DNA from: Eupeodes corollae | Lineage: Eukaryota > Arthropoda > Insecta > Diptera > Syrphidae | DNA length: 64,000 bases | Assembly (NCBI RefSeq): GCF_945859685.1 | Contig: NC_079147.1 | Location: forward strand, 70,710,946 to 70,774,945 | Reading direction: 5' to 3' | In this document: positions 35,994-47,900 of the stretch, piece by piece | Layout of the letters: the number at the start of each line of letters is the position of its first letter | Numbering within the stretch: position 1 is the stretch's first letter | Program-made: the position numbers and the translations under genes | Notes under the pieces: generated by a model | What the model saw: only the letters and a program-made list of their open reading frames with translations | Databases searched by the model: none | Told to the model about the DNA's origin: nothing

Positions 35994-38900
35994 CTAGAAT
36001 TGAGAAAAGAACAAAAATGTCAAAAGATTTTTCAAGGGAAAGTTGGACTTCTGTAGTAGAAATTCTCTCAGAAATCCAATTCCTGATAGCCCCCATTTTA
36101 GGATATTAAAGTGCTGTTGGTATGTATTTTTTCTTAATGGTTGTGTTCAATGTCAAATAGAAAGGGTATCCGGATTATCCAAAGTGGATGGAATATCAAA
36201 AAAGATATCCAAAGGTATTCAAGAATTTTTTATTTACCTTGCAGAACAGCTGATTTAACATATGGTTGAATTTGTCCATTGGTTTCAAATTTGTATGTTT
36301 TTTGGGAAAAATCCGGCTGATTATTGAAATAATCCAGTAAGATTTGTGTTTTACAATAATTTTGCACCAATTTCCTTTTTTATGAACAGCTGTTTTTTTT
36401 TATTTTTTGCTGCCACCTATTACAGTTTAAGTGTCCAACAACGTTCAATACGGATCTTAAAATCCACATACATCCAGGATAGCCCAACCAATAAGAGATT
36501 GAACGCAGCCCATAACATTTGATTATTCATTAGGTTTGTTTATTGAGCTGTTATTATTATAACCTTAAAACACTTGGGCCAAGAACTCCTTCCTAGTTCT
36601 AGGGTCGCCGAACACGCCCTAATTTCGTAGATCTTGTTTTTTTGCTGGATAGAATTTAGGTTACAAATAAACTGTCAAAGTGACAGATTGTTAAGAACAA
36701 TCGGTATCAGCTGAGGTTATAAGTGATTGTCAAATATTTCATAGTCAATTATTCCTTTCTTCAAGATTAACTCAAAATAATGCTTACAGTTAATATATCA
36801 AAATAAAAGTACCAAATTGTTATAACATTTCTATTTTCTCTTGTTTTAAGACTGAAACGTCATATATTCGCTGTAGAATTATTATAACATTTCACTCTCT
36901 TTTACCCAGATCAAATTTGTCATTTTCTCTAGCCACCTCACGTTTTGTAAAGTCGTCAAGGTCATAGAACAAGCCTATTATAAATAAATGTCTTTATATG
37001 TAAGCATTTTTATATTAAACATTTGCCATCAATTTTTCAACAGGGGATGTAGCTCAGATGGTAGAGCGCTCGCTTAGCAGTCGTTCTTTGACTTCCAGCG
37101 AGTGAAGAAGTGTGCATTAATTTTTTTTCAATTTGCAATTTAAATTTAAAAAGTGTTGAGCATTTGCTAAGTTGGCATTGTGCCACAGTTTTCAATAAGT
37201 AATCGATAGCCTAGTGGAGGTGGCGGCCGAACACAACTCCAAGGGTCGTGGGTTCGAATCCCGGTCGGAGCGCACAAAAAATATTGAAGCTTTTTTTCAC
37301 AATCGTGAAATCGTAGATTTTATTGATTGGGAAAAAAAGCAAATGGAGAGGGAGAGGAAAGCAGGGGTATCGAAAGATACCTCTGCCAATACATCAGGTG
37401 ATGTTACTGTGGTGCAAGCAGCGGTACAAAAAATCACCGAAACAACATCTGACCATTCAACGGACCAGTGGGCCATTGTAAAGAGAAAAAGGCAATCTCC
37501 CAACTTGGTAAAACGTACTAATCCAGCCAAGCGGAACGCAAATAAGAAAAAAATGGAAGAAAAATCGAAAGGTGTGGCGTCAGAGCACGAAACATCAGAG
37601 AGTGATGACTCTGGGAGCCCAGATTACGTCTCAGAGGGTGGAGAAGGGCAGTTTAGGTCTCCGAAATATAGGAACAAGATCCTATCGGAGACAGAACCGC
37701 CAACAAATAAATCGTTGGAGGGGGAGGTGGACCAAATCCTCCATGAAGAAAAGCAACTGATGGAGGCACTGCAAACTAAACAGGCCGCCATCAGTAAATT
37801 TGAAGACAGCCTGAAAAAACTAAAGGAGGAAATGGAGCCACTCCTCAGCCAACTAAAGCTTAAGCAAGAAGCGCGCCGGCAGCAAGTGGCAGCGCAACTG
37901 CAACTGCAACAAAAACACCAGCAGCAAAAACAACAGCAACAACAACCACGGCAGCAAAAACAACCACAACCCAAGCCCGCTCCCAAAAACACAGGAGCGG
38001 AGCAAAATAAAAAGAAGCCAGCAGCAGTGACAGGCCCAATTGCTGAGGGCCCATCGACTTCGGCTAAGGCCAAACAGCAGCAACAACAACAGCTACAACA
38101 ACAGCAGCAGCAGCAACAGAAACAGCAGCAACAGACACAGCAGCAGCAAAAACAGCAGCAACAGCAAAAACAGCAGCAGCAGCAACAACACCAGAAACAA
38201 CCACAGCTCAAGAAGGAGAAGGTGCCACCAATTAGGACCTATCAGGTTGACCTGCAGGACTTGAAACAGGTATGTAAGTCGGCCACTAAGGGAAATTTTT
38301 TACTAAATATTTTGAACGAAAAAGAAAAGCGGTATTCGGTACAGTGCTTCTCACTGGCCGAATACAAGCTAGTGAAAGAGTTACTTAAGGAGGCCACAGC
38401 TGAGTTCTTCAGCTACACGCCTAAGAGCGAAAAATTCCAGACGGTCCTTCTGAAGGGTATAAGTTCCTGCACGGAACCAGAGGAGCTTTTAGCTGAGCTC
38501 CGTCAAAAAGCCACAGACGATCTCGATTTTATCGGGGTCAAGCCTTTCACTACGGTGAAGTCCAGGCGAGGGGGTTATAGGCTGCCAATGTTCCTGGTAA
38601 CATTATCGCCCCAAAGCAGTGTTAATAGTGTCAAGGGAATCACATCTCTCGACAATCAAGCTGTACGCTGGGATACATTAAAAAGGCACGACGGCATTTT
38701 ACAATGTACTAACTGCCAGAGGTTTGGCCATGCCAATGCCAACTGCAATATGCAGTTGCGTTGTGTCAGGTGCGGAGAAACCCACAAAGTAGGTGAATGT
38801 AAGCTGGGGAATGAGCGGGTTGAGGATTTGACCCTGCTCAAGTGTGTCCTTTGTGGAAACCAAGGGCACCCGGCTAGCTATAGGGGTTGCCCTAAGGTCC

Positions 38901-41900
38901 AGGAAATGAAACAGAAACAGGCCAGTCAAAAAGCCGAAATAAGTCGAAAAGTTCGACAGGCTCCTATACAAAAATTCGTAGATCCCAAATTCTCTTACGC
39001 CCAAATGGTGTCAGGGAGTGGAAACACGAGACAGGCTCCACCAACGGTTGCCCCAAAGGCCCCTGTGCCTAAGGCACCAGAGGTGCAGCCTGACATTGTA
39101 GCCTTGTTGTTGAGCATTCAAGGTCAACTAACAGGACTGCAAAGTCAGATAAAGGAGCAAGGCAAAAGGGTAGATCATCTCTACTCTTTGTTGCCTGGCC
39201 TGGCGCAATTTAGACCATAATGGGCGCGCTGCCGGAGACGCGCCTAAAAGTCCTAGCTGTGAATGTAAATTCACTGATTAGGATTGAACGAAGAGCCAAT
39301 ATGTTCCAATTGTTGAAAGACTACAGTCCCGATGTGTTTATGGCTAGCGAAACTAAGCTAAACCACAAACACAAATTGACTCATAAAAATTACAATATCG
39401 TAAGAAAAGACCGGCCCGACTCCACTCAAGGGGGCGGTGTCGCTCTCTTTATACGAAAAGGCATTAATTATAAAGTCATATACAACAATGAATTGCGAAA
39501 GCTCAAGACGCTAGAAGTTTGCGTTGTATGCATCTCTCTCACTCAAGGGAAGCGGATGTATATGATTGCGGCTTATGCGGCTGGAGCTCCGCAGGTTACT
39601 TACTTTGCTTCAGAACTCGAGATTCTTTTTAGGGAACTGAAACTGAGCTTGGAAGAAAACTATTTCATCTTGGCCGGTGATTTGAACGCAAAACATGAAG
39701 ATTGGGGAAATCAACATAATAACCCCAGAGGTAATCATCTTTTTAATTTGATGAATCTTAACAGCGTTGAATATGGCGTCGACCTGCTGGCTACCGAAAA
39801 GCCATCGTATCCAAGAAGCGGCTCCTTTCTGGATCTTTTGCTGTACGACACTAGACTGACAGTAACAGACAAAGTGGGTAATCACCCTCGAAACTGCTTA
39901 CAGACAGTCGAGTACGACAGTGATCACTGCGGACTGGCTGCTGTAATGCAGATTCCGAACGAACGCGTGGAGTTGGAGGAATACGTTGCAACGCACTCTT
40001 ACAATTACAGTAAGATGCGTTGGCCTCGTTTCACCAACGCCTTAGCGAGAGAACTTCGTTCGAGTGACATAGCCCCACCAAACAACAGAAACCTGACAAA
40101 TACAGAAATTGACCAACACCTACAACAGATGGACGAAACAATAAAACGTACGATGGAACGGACAATCCCAAAGTACAAAGAACGGGAACAAATGGACGCT
40201 TACAGAAACGCGACAATTGACGCACTACGTAGGCACAAGAGTGGCTTACTAACAAGACTCAAAAACTTGCATAGACGACTTACAGACCCACGCGACTTGG
40301 TGGTTAGGACACTGAAATCGTCAATAAAAAATGTCAATCTGTTGATTAAGGAGAACTACAGGCTATCAATTAACAAGTACTGGGACCGCAAGATCCGGTC
40401 AGTTAATTCGAGTGACCCTAGTATGTTCCCCAAAATCAACAAGATATTCAGGAAAAAAAACGATAATGACCTTCCGTGTCTTAAACTCCAAAGAACTGAA
40501 GAGAACAGAGACGTACTCAGGACAGCGCAAATAGATCCAGAGGAAGCCATCTTTGACGATGACTTTTACATAATTGAAGATCCGAAGGAAAAAGTGGAGG
40601 CGGTGGGAGCTGCTTTCCAGCAAGTGTACAAGGTGAATGTTAGCATTCGCCCCAACCACGACCTGGAAAACAGAGCCCTTCTTAATCACTTTTACCTCCG
40701 TAATGATATCACACATTGGCGATCTGAGAACCGCGGTTTCATGCGGTTCAATGACGATTCCTTGGCAAATGCCATAATCGCCGAGCAAACGGGACCAAGG
40801 CCCTTGTTAGTGACGAAGGTTGAGCTTCAACTCATCTTCAATTCAATAAAAAATAAAAAGTCAGCGGGTGTCGATGGTATATCCAACGTTGTACTAAGAC
40901 ATTTACCGACGGAAGCAATCGACATTTACACCACACTCTTCAATAATGCACTGAATAATGCATATTATCCAGTGCATTGGAAGACCGCTGTGGTTCATCC
41001 TCTCCCGAAAAAGGGAAAGGACAACTCCAACCCGTCAAATCTTCGGTCGATAAGTCTTCTTCCGAGCATCAGCAAAGTTTTCGAAAAAATCATTAATAGG
41101 GCTTTGACTAAGTGGGCTGCGGACAACAAAATAATTCCGGATAAACAGTTCGGGTTCAAGGCGGGTCATGACACAATTCATGCTGCGTCTAAACTCGTTT
41201 CTGATATCCAATGGAATAAATCAAAACAACAATGCACAGGTGCTGTCCTGGTTGATTTGGAAAAGGCCTTTGACACCGTATGGTTAGAGGGTCTTTACTT
41301 AAAATTGAGCAGGTTTGGCATTAGCAAGCCATTGTTGTATATACTTTATGATATGCTTAACGGTAGAAAGTTTGTTGTCAAAAGTGGCAATGTAACTTCT
41401 ACCACAACATTCTCAATTAAAAATGGTCTTCAACAGGGAGCGGTGAATTCGCCGATTCTCTTCAACATTTACACCAGCGATCTGATAGGCAGTCTTACAA
41501 AGGCAATTGCGTACGCCGACGATCTAATTGCGTACAGAACGGCCCGAAAGGTTGAGGTTATTAGAATTCTCTTGCAGCGTGATTTCGACAAGATTCAGCG
41601 ATATTGCGACGACTGGAAACTGAAAATAAATGTCCAGAAGTCAGAGACAATTCTGTTCCGGACTCCGTTGGCTAGGGCCACGAGGGATACGTGTAAGAAT
41701 TGGCGCAAGATGGTCATCGTTGATCTTCACGGGCAGCCATTGGCGAGCAAAAGTGTAGTGAAGTACCTCGGTATCTGGTTAGATCAGTATTTATATTTCG
41801 ACAGACATATAAATGCTGCTCTGACCAGGGCCAGAGGAGCCTTCGCTCTGACGAAACGGCTGTTTTTTAGCAGTCGGCTTGACCCCAGAGTGAAGGTAAT

Positions 41901-44900
41901 TTGCTACATGGCCCTCATACGGCCAATGATCGTGTATGGTTGTCCTGTGTGGTTCAACGTTGCCCCTTCCCAGATGGAGAAGTTTCGGGTGTTCGAGCGG
42001 CAGTGTTTACGACGCTGTACCGGCTTATATCGAACAGCCGAATCTTCTTATGTGCATTATTATTCAAACGAGGTCCTATACAACGGGGCTCGAATCAACA
42101 GAATTGACAATTTCGTGATAAAACTCGTTCGAGGTCACATTGCAAGAGCTATGTCTGCGACCAACAATTTAATTTTCGGGGCGTTCTATCCGAACGACGA
42201 GTATTTTGAGAGTGCACGCTTGAGCGGCTTCATTCCCCCAGAGGCATTCCTCTTTTTAGATAGATGCGGTCTGATACAGGATAGATTGGCAGTTCCGTTA
42301 ATCTACCACGTCAGACGAAGAACCGTGGATAGGCGACTCCTGTACAATCGGGACGTCATGGCACAAGGCGGAGCAGAGCTCCTTCGGTTCAGTAGGGCTG
42401 TGTCCGAACGGGACCGAACGGATAGGGTGAAGCAGGAGAACCAGTTTTGGTGGCTTCAATCGGCACTTGATATTGGGTAGTCGGGATGGGGCTTTAAGCC
42501 TTGGCCGGCTTACATACTTGTTTTATAGTTTTAGGGTTTAGTTTTAAGTAGAATAGGCATGGTGGCACAAAAAAAAAAAAAATAAAAAAAAATTAAAAAA
42601 TAAAAATAAAAAAAAAAAAAACAAAAAAATTAAAAACAAAAAAAAACAAAGAAAAAAAAAACATGGAATAAAAAAAAAACATACAAAAAAGACAGTAAAA
42701 TATAAAAACAAAACACGTTAGATTTGCTGCTGTGGTTGTTCTAGTTTTAAGTAGTTTATAGGTAGAATAGGTAGTTTAAGTTAGTTTTAAGTTTTATTTA
42801 AGGACCTTATTTTAAGTAGTTTGTAAGTAAAAATAAAAAAGGTTATTGATATTAGTTTTTTTCAAAATTTTCTAATGAAAACAAAACAAATAAAATTTAA
42901 ATTGAAGTAAAATATATCTTAAGGCCGAAAGGCATTAGTAATTAGTGTTATAGTTTAGCTTAGAGTGTCCGTATGGGACCATTAAGTTAGTTGTAAGTTT
43001 TGGATAATTTAGGCTAGTTTTATGAATTTTTGTCTAGCTTTAAGATAGGTTTAAGATTGAATTAAATAAAAATGAATTGTAAAAAAAAAAAAAAAAAAAA
43101 AAGCGCTCGCTTAGCATGTGAGAGGTACGGGGATCGATGCCCCGCATCTCCAAGACTTTTTTATTATTTTCTAAGCACATAATTTCTTACAGATTTAAAA
43201 GTCTGCATAAAGTGGTTAGGTTATTTTCAAGGTCGAATTTTCGGTTTGGCGTTTCTACTTCAAAAGAAGAGAAGTTTTCTTATTAAATTGTCGCTTTAAC
43301 GAAATGACTGCAAAGGAAAATATTTTGAATTTTGTACATATAGTTTTAGAAAGGGACTCCCAACGGGGTAGAAGTTATCCAGTTTCATATTCTTACTGGC
43401 TAAAAACATTGGTGAAGCTGAATATTTTCTTGTGGTGCTGTCAAAGTTGAAGAGTACGAAAACAACAACAACGCTACAAGGCGAAGTTAAAGCCGAAGCA
43501 GACTTTTGACGTTTGTATGGCTTATATGGATAGTTGAGGGATCATTCGACGCTGTATAGATTCAATCATTGTAGCGATTAACTATTGTGAACGTCCTTTG
43601 TTTCAAAATGCGTGTTTTTAATGACAGCTTCTGCTTCAAGCAGGCAAGTGGCGTCACCGGCCCGTTTTTCTTCGAAAATAATATTTAATAGGCGATAGCC
43701 ATAGGTCGATAATCACTAAAGTCTTGTGGCATGATTATATCGCACCGAGGCGTCCGTGTGAATTGGCCAGAAAAGCCAAGTCTTAACGTCCGCACCTACG
43801 CATTTAGGGTTTAATTCGACAATTCAAAATAATAGGAAATTAATTCAGTTGTCATGTTACCAACTTGGTTCCCCATGCACCACCTACAATCTTCGTAGAG
43901 GGTATTTTCTACTTATACTATATACTAAATTGGATGTTCAAACGGTAGACATGTGCATTCAAGAGGACACAAGCGTCCACAGGTTTTTCTCAAAACTCAC
44001 CTCTGTCTATCAACTCCTACTCTCACCTCCCCGTGGTGAACATCGGGTGCCTAGTACCTCAACTGGAGATTGGGTTCCAACCCCAGTGGAAAGTTGTTGG
44101 GGGCAGCAAATGAGAGATGGGCGGGAGAGGTGTTTCCACTAAGGCATCTCTCCTTATCCAGGCGGCAGCGGACGAATTCTCGAGATAGAATCAACGGTGT
44201 CGTCTACAGTTCCAGTAAGGTTGAACTACTTAGTGAACACCTTATAGGGCTTCTTCGACATATTCGGAGCCCAGGCCTGTAAGGAGCGGTTTATCCGGCT
44301 CCCCTTCCTTGGAGTTATACTTAGGGTCTGGCCCTCCAGGTTGGGGGTTTTGCCGTCGGTGTAACTTCCTGGCCACGTAAAAGCTTTCGTAGTTGCGAGG
44401 CACCAACAAGCCTCGGATACGGACGGATTTATTGTTGACAACCTACGCAAACGAATTAAGGACAACGAACTTCGGATATGCACGTGGAATGTTAGGTCCC
44501 TTAACAGACCACGTGCGGCCGAAGAATTAGCGGAGGCCCTAGACCGCTATAAAGCAGACATCACCGCCATCCAGGAAATACGATGGGATGGCCCGGGCAA
44601 AAAGAGGATGAAAAACTGCGATATTTACTATGGTGACAGATGCGGCTTCGTCATTGGAGCCAGACTTAGGCAAAAAGTCTTGAGCTATAGGTGCATCAAT
44701 GAGCGCCTCATGACTATATGCGTAAAGGCTAAATTCGGCAACATTAGCCTAATATGCGCGCACGCCACAGAAGAGAAAGACGACAACACCAAAGATATGT
44801 TCTTCGAGCTCCTAGCTACGATATTAAAGTAGTCCTGGGCGATTTTAATGCCAAGCTAGGAAGGGAAGACATCTTTGGTGGAATACCTAATCGGGAAGAA

Positions 44901-47900
44901 CAGCCTGCGCGACAACACTTCCGACAACGGATTTGGGCTCATAGATTTTGCTGCGGGGCGAAACGTCATGGTAGCCAGTACGCATTTTCCACACCTCAAC
45001 ATCCACAAAGCAATTTGGACTTTGACGCTTCCAGCATCATGGATGTACGAACTTTCCGAGGAGCTAACATCTACCCGAACCACTACCTCGTTGTAGCCAA
45101 GGTAGCACTTCGGATTTCAAAACCCAAGGCAAAACAGGGAGGTGCTTGGAGAAGGTACAACATCGAACTGCTACAATCGCCAGAGATCGCCAAATTCTTT
45201 TCCGACCGAGTTGCAAGTAACCTCTCTAGAAGTTCTCTGCCGACAACACAATGTATCGAAAACCAGTGGCAACATTTGCCAAGATGCAATCAGAGAAGCC
45301 TCTGATGTGCTGGGTTTCAAAAAAACCACCAACAAGGAACCCCTTGTTTGATGAGAAATTTCGGCAGGGAAATGCTGCATAAAAGGACGAGAGCTGCTCA
45401 TGGGCAGAAGAGGCTAGAGGAACGCCGACTTCTCAGAATGAAAAAGAGGGGGCATGAGAAGCGTGCGGTCTAAAATGTTGAGAGGTTTAAAAGCAGGAAT
45501 GAAGTTCGAAAGTTTTATGAACAGGTGAAACGAAATTCACAGGTACATTAACCTAGAACCGAAGGCTGCAAAGACGAAAGTGGAAACATCATAGTGGAAC
45601 CGCAGTCAATGCTGAGGATATGGAAGGAACACTTCTGCAGACTGTATAACGGCAACGACGAACTGAATTCCGCTGCCAGGCAGGATGATCTATTCAACTT
45701 AGACGATGAAAGCCAACAATCCCGTCCTCAAAATTTAGACGAAGTAAAGACTGCCATATCTAAGCTTGAATGCCGAACTCTTTAAAGCAGCTGGAGATAA
45801 GTTGGTTAGGAGAAGCATGTACGATGAATGGAACCTCAGTATTGTTTGCCCGATCCTGAAAAAAGGAGAATCAGTCTACTTAACATCGCCTATAAAATCT
45901 TCTCTGCCGTAATATGTGAACGTCTAAAGCCCATCGTCAATAACCTGATAGGTTCTTATCAGTGTGGTTTTAGACCAGGAAAGTCCACAGTTGATCAAAT
46001 ATTCACATTACGGCAGATCCTGGAAAAACCCGAAAACACTAAATCGACACCCAACATCTTTTCATCGATTTCAAGGCCGCATATGACAGCATATATAGGG
46101 ACGAGCTGTATAGAGCCATGTCTAGTTTTGGCATCCCTGCCAAACTCGTTCGTTTGTGCAGCATGACCATGGAAAATTCACACTGCTCCATAAAGGTTGG
46201 AAACAACGTAACAGAACCTTTCGATGTCAAAAAAGAATAGTGCAGAGCTCCCACGTTAACACTAGAGGCACTATCTTTCAAAAGTCTGTCCAATTACTAG
46301 CATATGCTGATGACATTGACATAATCGGAAGAACTTAGCGTGTTGTCGTCAAGAAAGGACATACAACACCGACGTCTTGGTCAAAACGTCACCATCGACA
46401 GACGTAACTTTGAGGTAGTGAAGGACTTCGTCTACCTAGGCTTCGCTGTAAACGCAGAAAACAACACCAGTGCTGAGATCAAACGCAAAATAACTCATGC
46501 TAACCGCTGTTTCTTTGGACTAAGAAAGCAATTGAGTGATAAGTCCTCTCTCGAGGGACCAAAGTGTTGCTATATAAGACCCTTATCATCCCCGTCCTGC
46601 TTTACGGTGCAGAAGCATGGACTATGACAAAAGCGGATGAAAGCACCTTGGGTCGCTTCGAGAGAAAAGTTCTTCGTGTGATCTACGGTCCCGTATGCAT
46701 CGAAGGAGAGTGGAGGAGAAAATGGAACGACGAGCTGTACGGGCTGTAGAGTGACGTAGACTTAGCCAGAAAGGTAAAAGTCCAACGACTAAAATGGCTG
46801 GGTCACGTAGAGCGCATGGAAACCAATGCTCCAGCCCGGAAAGTCTTCGAATCCGCACCCACAGGGCAACGCAGTAGAGGAAGACCGCGGATCAGGTGGC
46901 GTGCACAAGTGGAGGGTGACCTAACTTAACTTGGAGCGCGAAACTGGAGACATCTAGCTAGGGACCGAGCTAGATGGAGAAGTTTGTTGGGTGAGGACCA
47001 AGTTCACACAGGACTGTAGCGTCACCTTAAGTAAGTATATACTGAATTGCAACTTTTAGTACTTGACACGAATTTACCACCAGCCATCACGATGCTTTCG
47101 AAAAGCCATCCCAAGGTGTGTCATAAGAAGACTCCGGGTTACCCCTTTGTCAATTTACCGGGCTGAAGGCAACCATTGCTCGGTTATAACAAGGAAGTGA
47201 AAATCAGTCTGACTCCCTGTGACTTGGCCACCACGATCGTATCGTTTGACCCCTTTAGATTTTTTCTTGTGCAGCTTTCTTAAGTTGTGGGTCTATGAGT
47301 ATAAGTTGCAAACGCCCGCAAAATACAACATACTCAATGCCATCGGTCAAATCCAGCCTGATTTGTGAGCTAGTCATCAAAAACTGGACCTTGTGCGCCA
47401 CCTAGTGAAGGCTCAAATGTTAAATTCCACACATAATATTAATGAAAAACTGTACGGATATAAGGTCATTAATTGCGTGCTTTCGAGTTTGTAGCACCAA
47501 CATTTGACAACTGTTGGATTCAGCAGTTAATTAAAGTGTATAACAATTCACTATTGTAAAATTTTGCCATTGAGCAAGTTCAGGCGACGACGTAAGGGAC
47601 TTGAAAGTAAGGCAAGTTTCTAGTATGTATTTGATAGGCCGGCTGTTAAAAAATTACCTTTCCATTAAAGAAAGTTGACTGCAAAGTTAGTCAAGAAAAA
47701 TATCCCTAACTATCAAAAAGATAAGTGAAACTTGCCTTAGCTTCAAGTCCCTTATGTCGTCTGAACCTGCCCATTAACCAGAAGCCCCTTTCGCTTATTA
47801 CGCGATTATTAAAGTCGTTATAATCAAACGACTACACAATCAATCAGTGAAATTGTGAGTTGAATCTTCACTGATGTCCTGAGATCCCTGCATTATCGTA

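Larger units (their letters stand above)
37080..43102 (+). mobile_element. Intact bicistronic non-LTR retrotransposon inserted in tRNA-Ala
   Basis: The 6,023-bp element has a 5' region of 263 nt, ORF1 (37343-39220), ORF2 (39220-42480), an A-rich 3' region, AATAAA at 43065-43070 and a 22-nt poly(A) (43081-43102). It is flanked by the perfect 14-bp duplication GCGCTCGCTTAGCA. Both ORFs lack frameshifts and stops, so the insertion is recent and may be active. ORF2 has APE endonuclease and RT but no RNase H that I can see, which points to the Jockey group; the clade is not certain. No second copy is present in the window. Confidence 0.92.
37043..43152 (+). tRNA. tRNA-Ala(AGC), interrupted after position 37 by a retrotransposon
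   Basis: The 5' part is 37043-37079 (GGGGATGTAGCTCAG with A box, then GCGCTCGCTTAGCA). The 3' part is 43117-43152 (TGTGAGAGGTACGGGGATCG, then ATGCCCCGCATCTCCA). Together they make exactly 73 nt with the eukaryotic tRNA-Ala sequence: acceptor GGGGATG pairs CATCTCC with discriminator A, anticodon AGC is at 34-36, and the B box GGGATCGATGCC is intact. A T-run terminator follows at 43157. The bases at 43103-43116 repeat positions 24-37 as target duplication. The gene is disrupted by about 6.0 kb and cannot give a normal tRNA. Confidence 0.93.
43990..47035 (+). mobile_element. RTE-like non-LTR retrotransposon, near full length but decayed
   Basis: This is the longest copy of the family seen four more times here. 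The endonuclease begins at about 44467 (RICTWNVRSLNRPRAAEEL, ITAIQEIRWDGPG) with ICAHATEEKDDNTKDMF. RT pieces lie at 45590-46340 (SYQCGFRPGKSTVDQIFTL, YADDIDIIGRT). The tail (46564-46990) has PVLLYGAEAWTMTKADEST and GRFERKVLRVIYGP. The element ends at TAAGTAAGTA (47031). Many frameshifts are present. Confidence 0.8.

Noticed and set aside
37214..37342. Upstream extension of retrotransposon ORF1 from a GTG codon
   Set aside because: It has no ATG and translates the tRNA-like B box (GRGFESR), a common false reading; the first ATG is at 37343.
37624..38211. Cys-rich minus-strand frame
   Set aside because: Antisense of the CAG/CAA poly-Gln region of ORF1.
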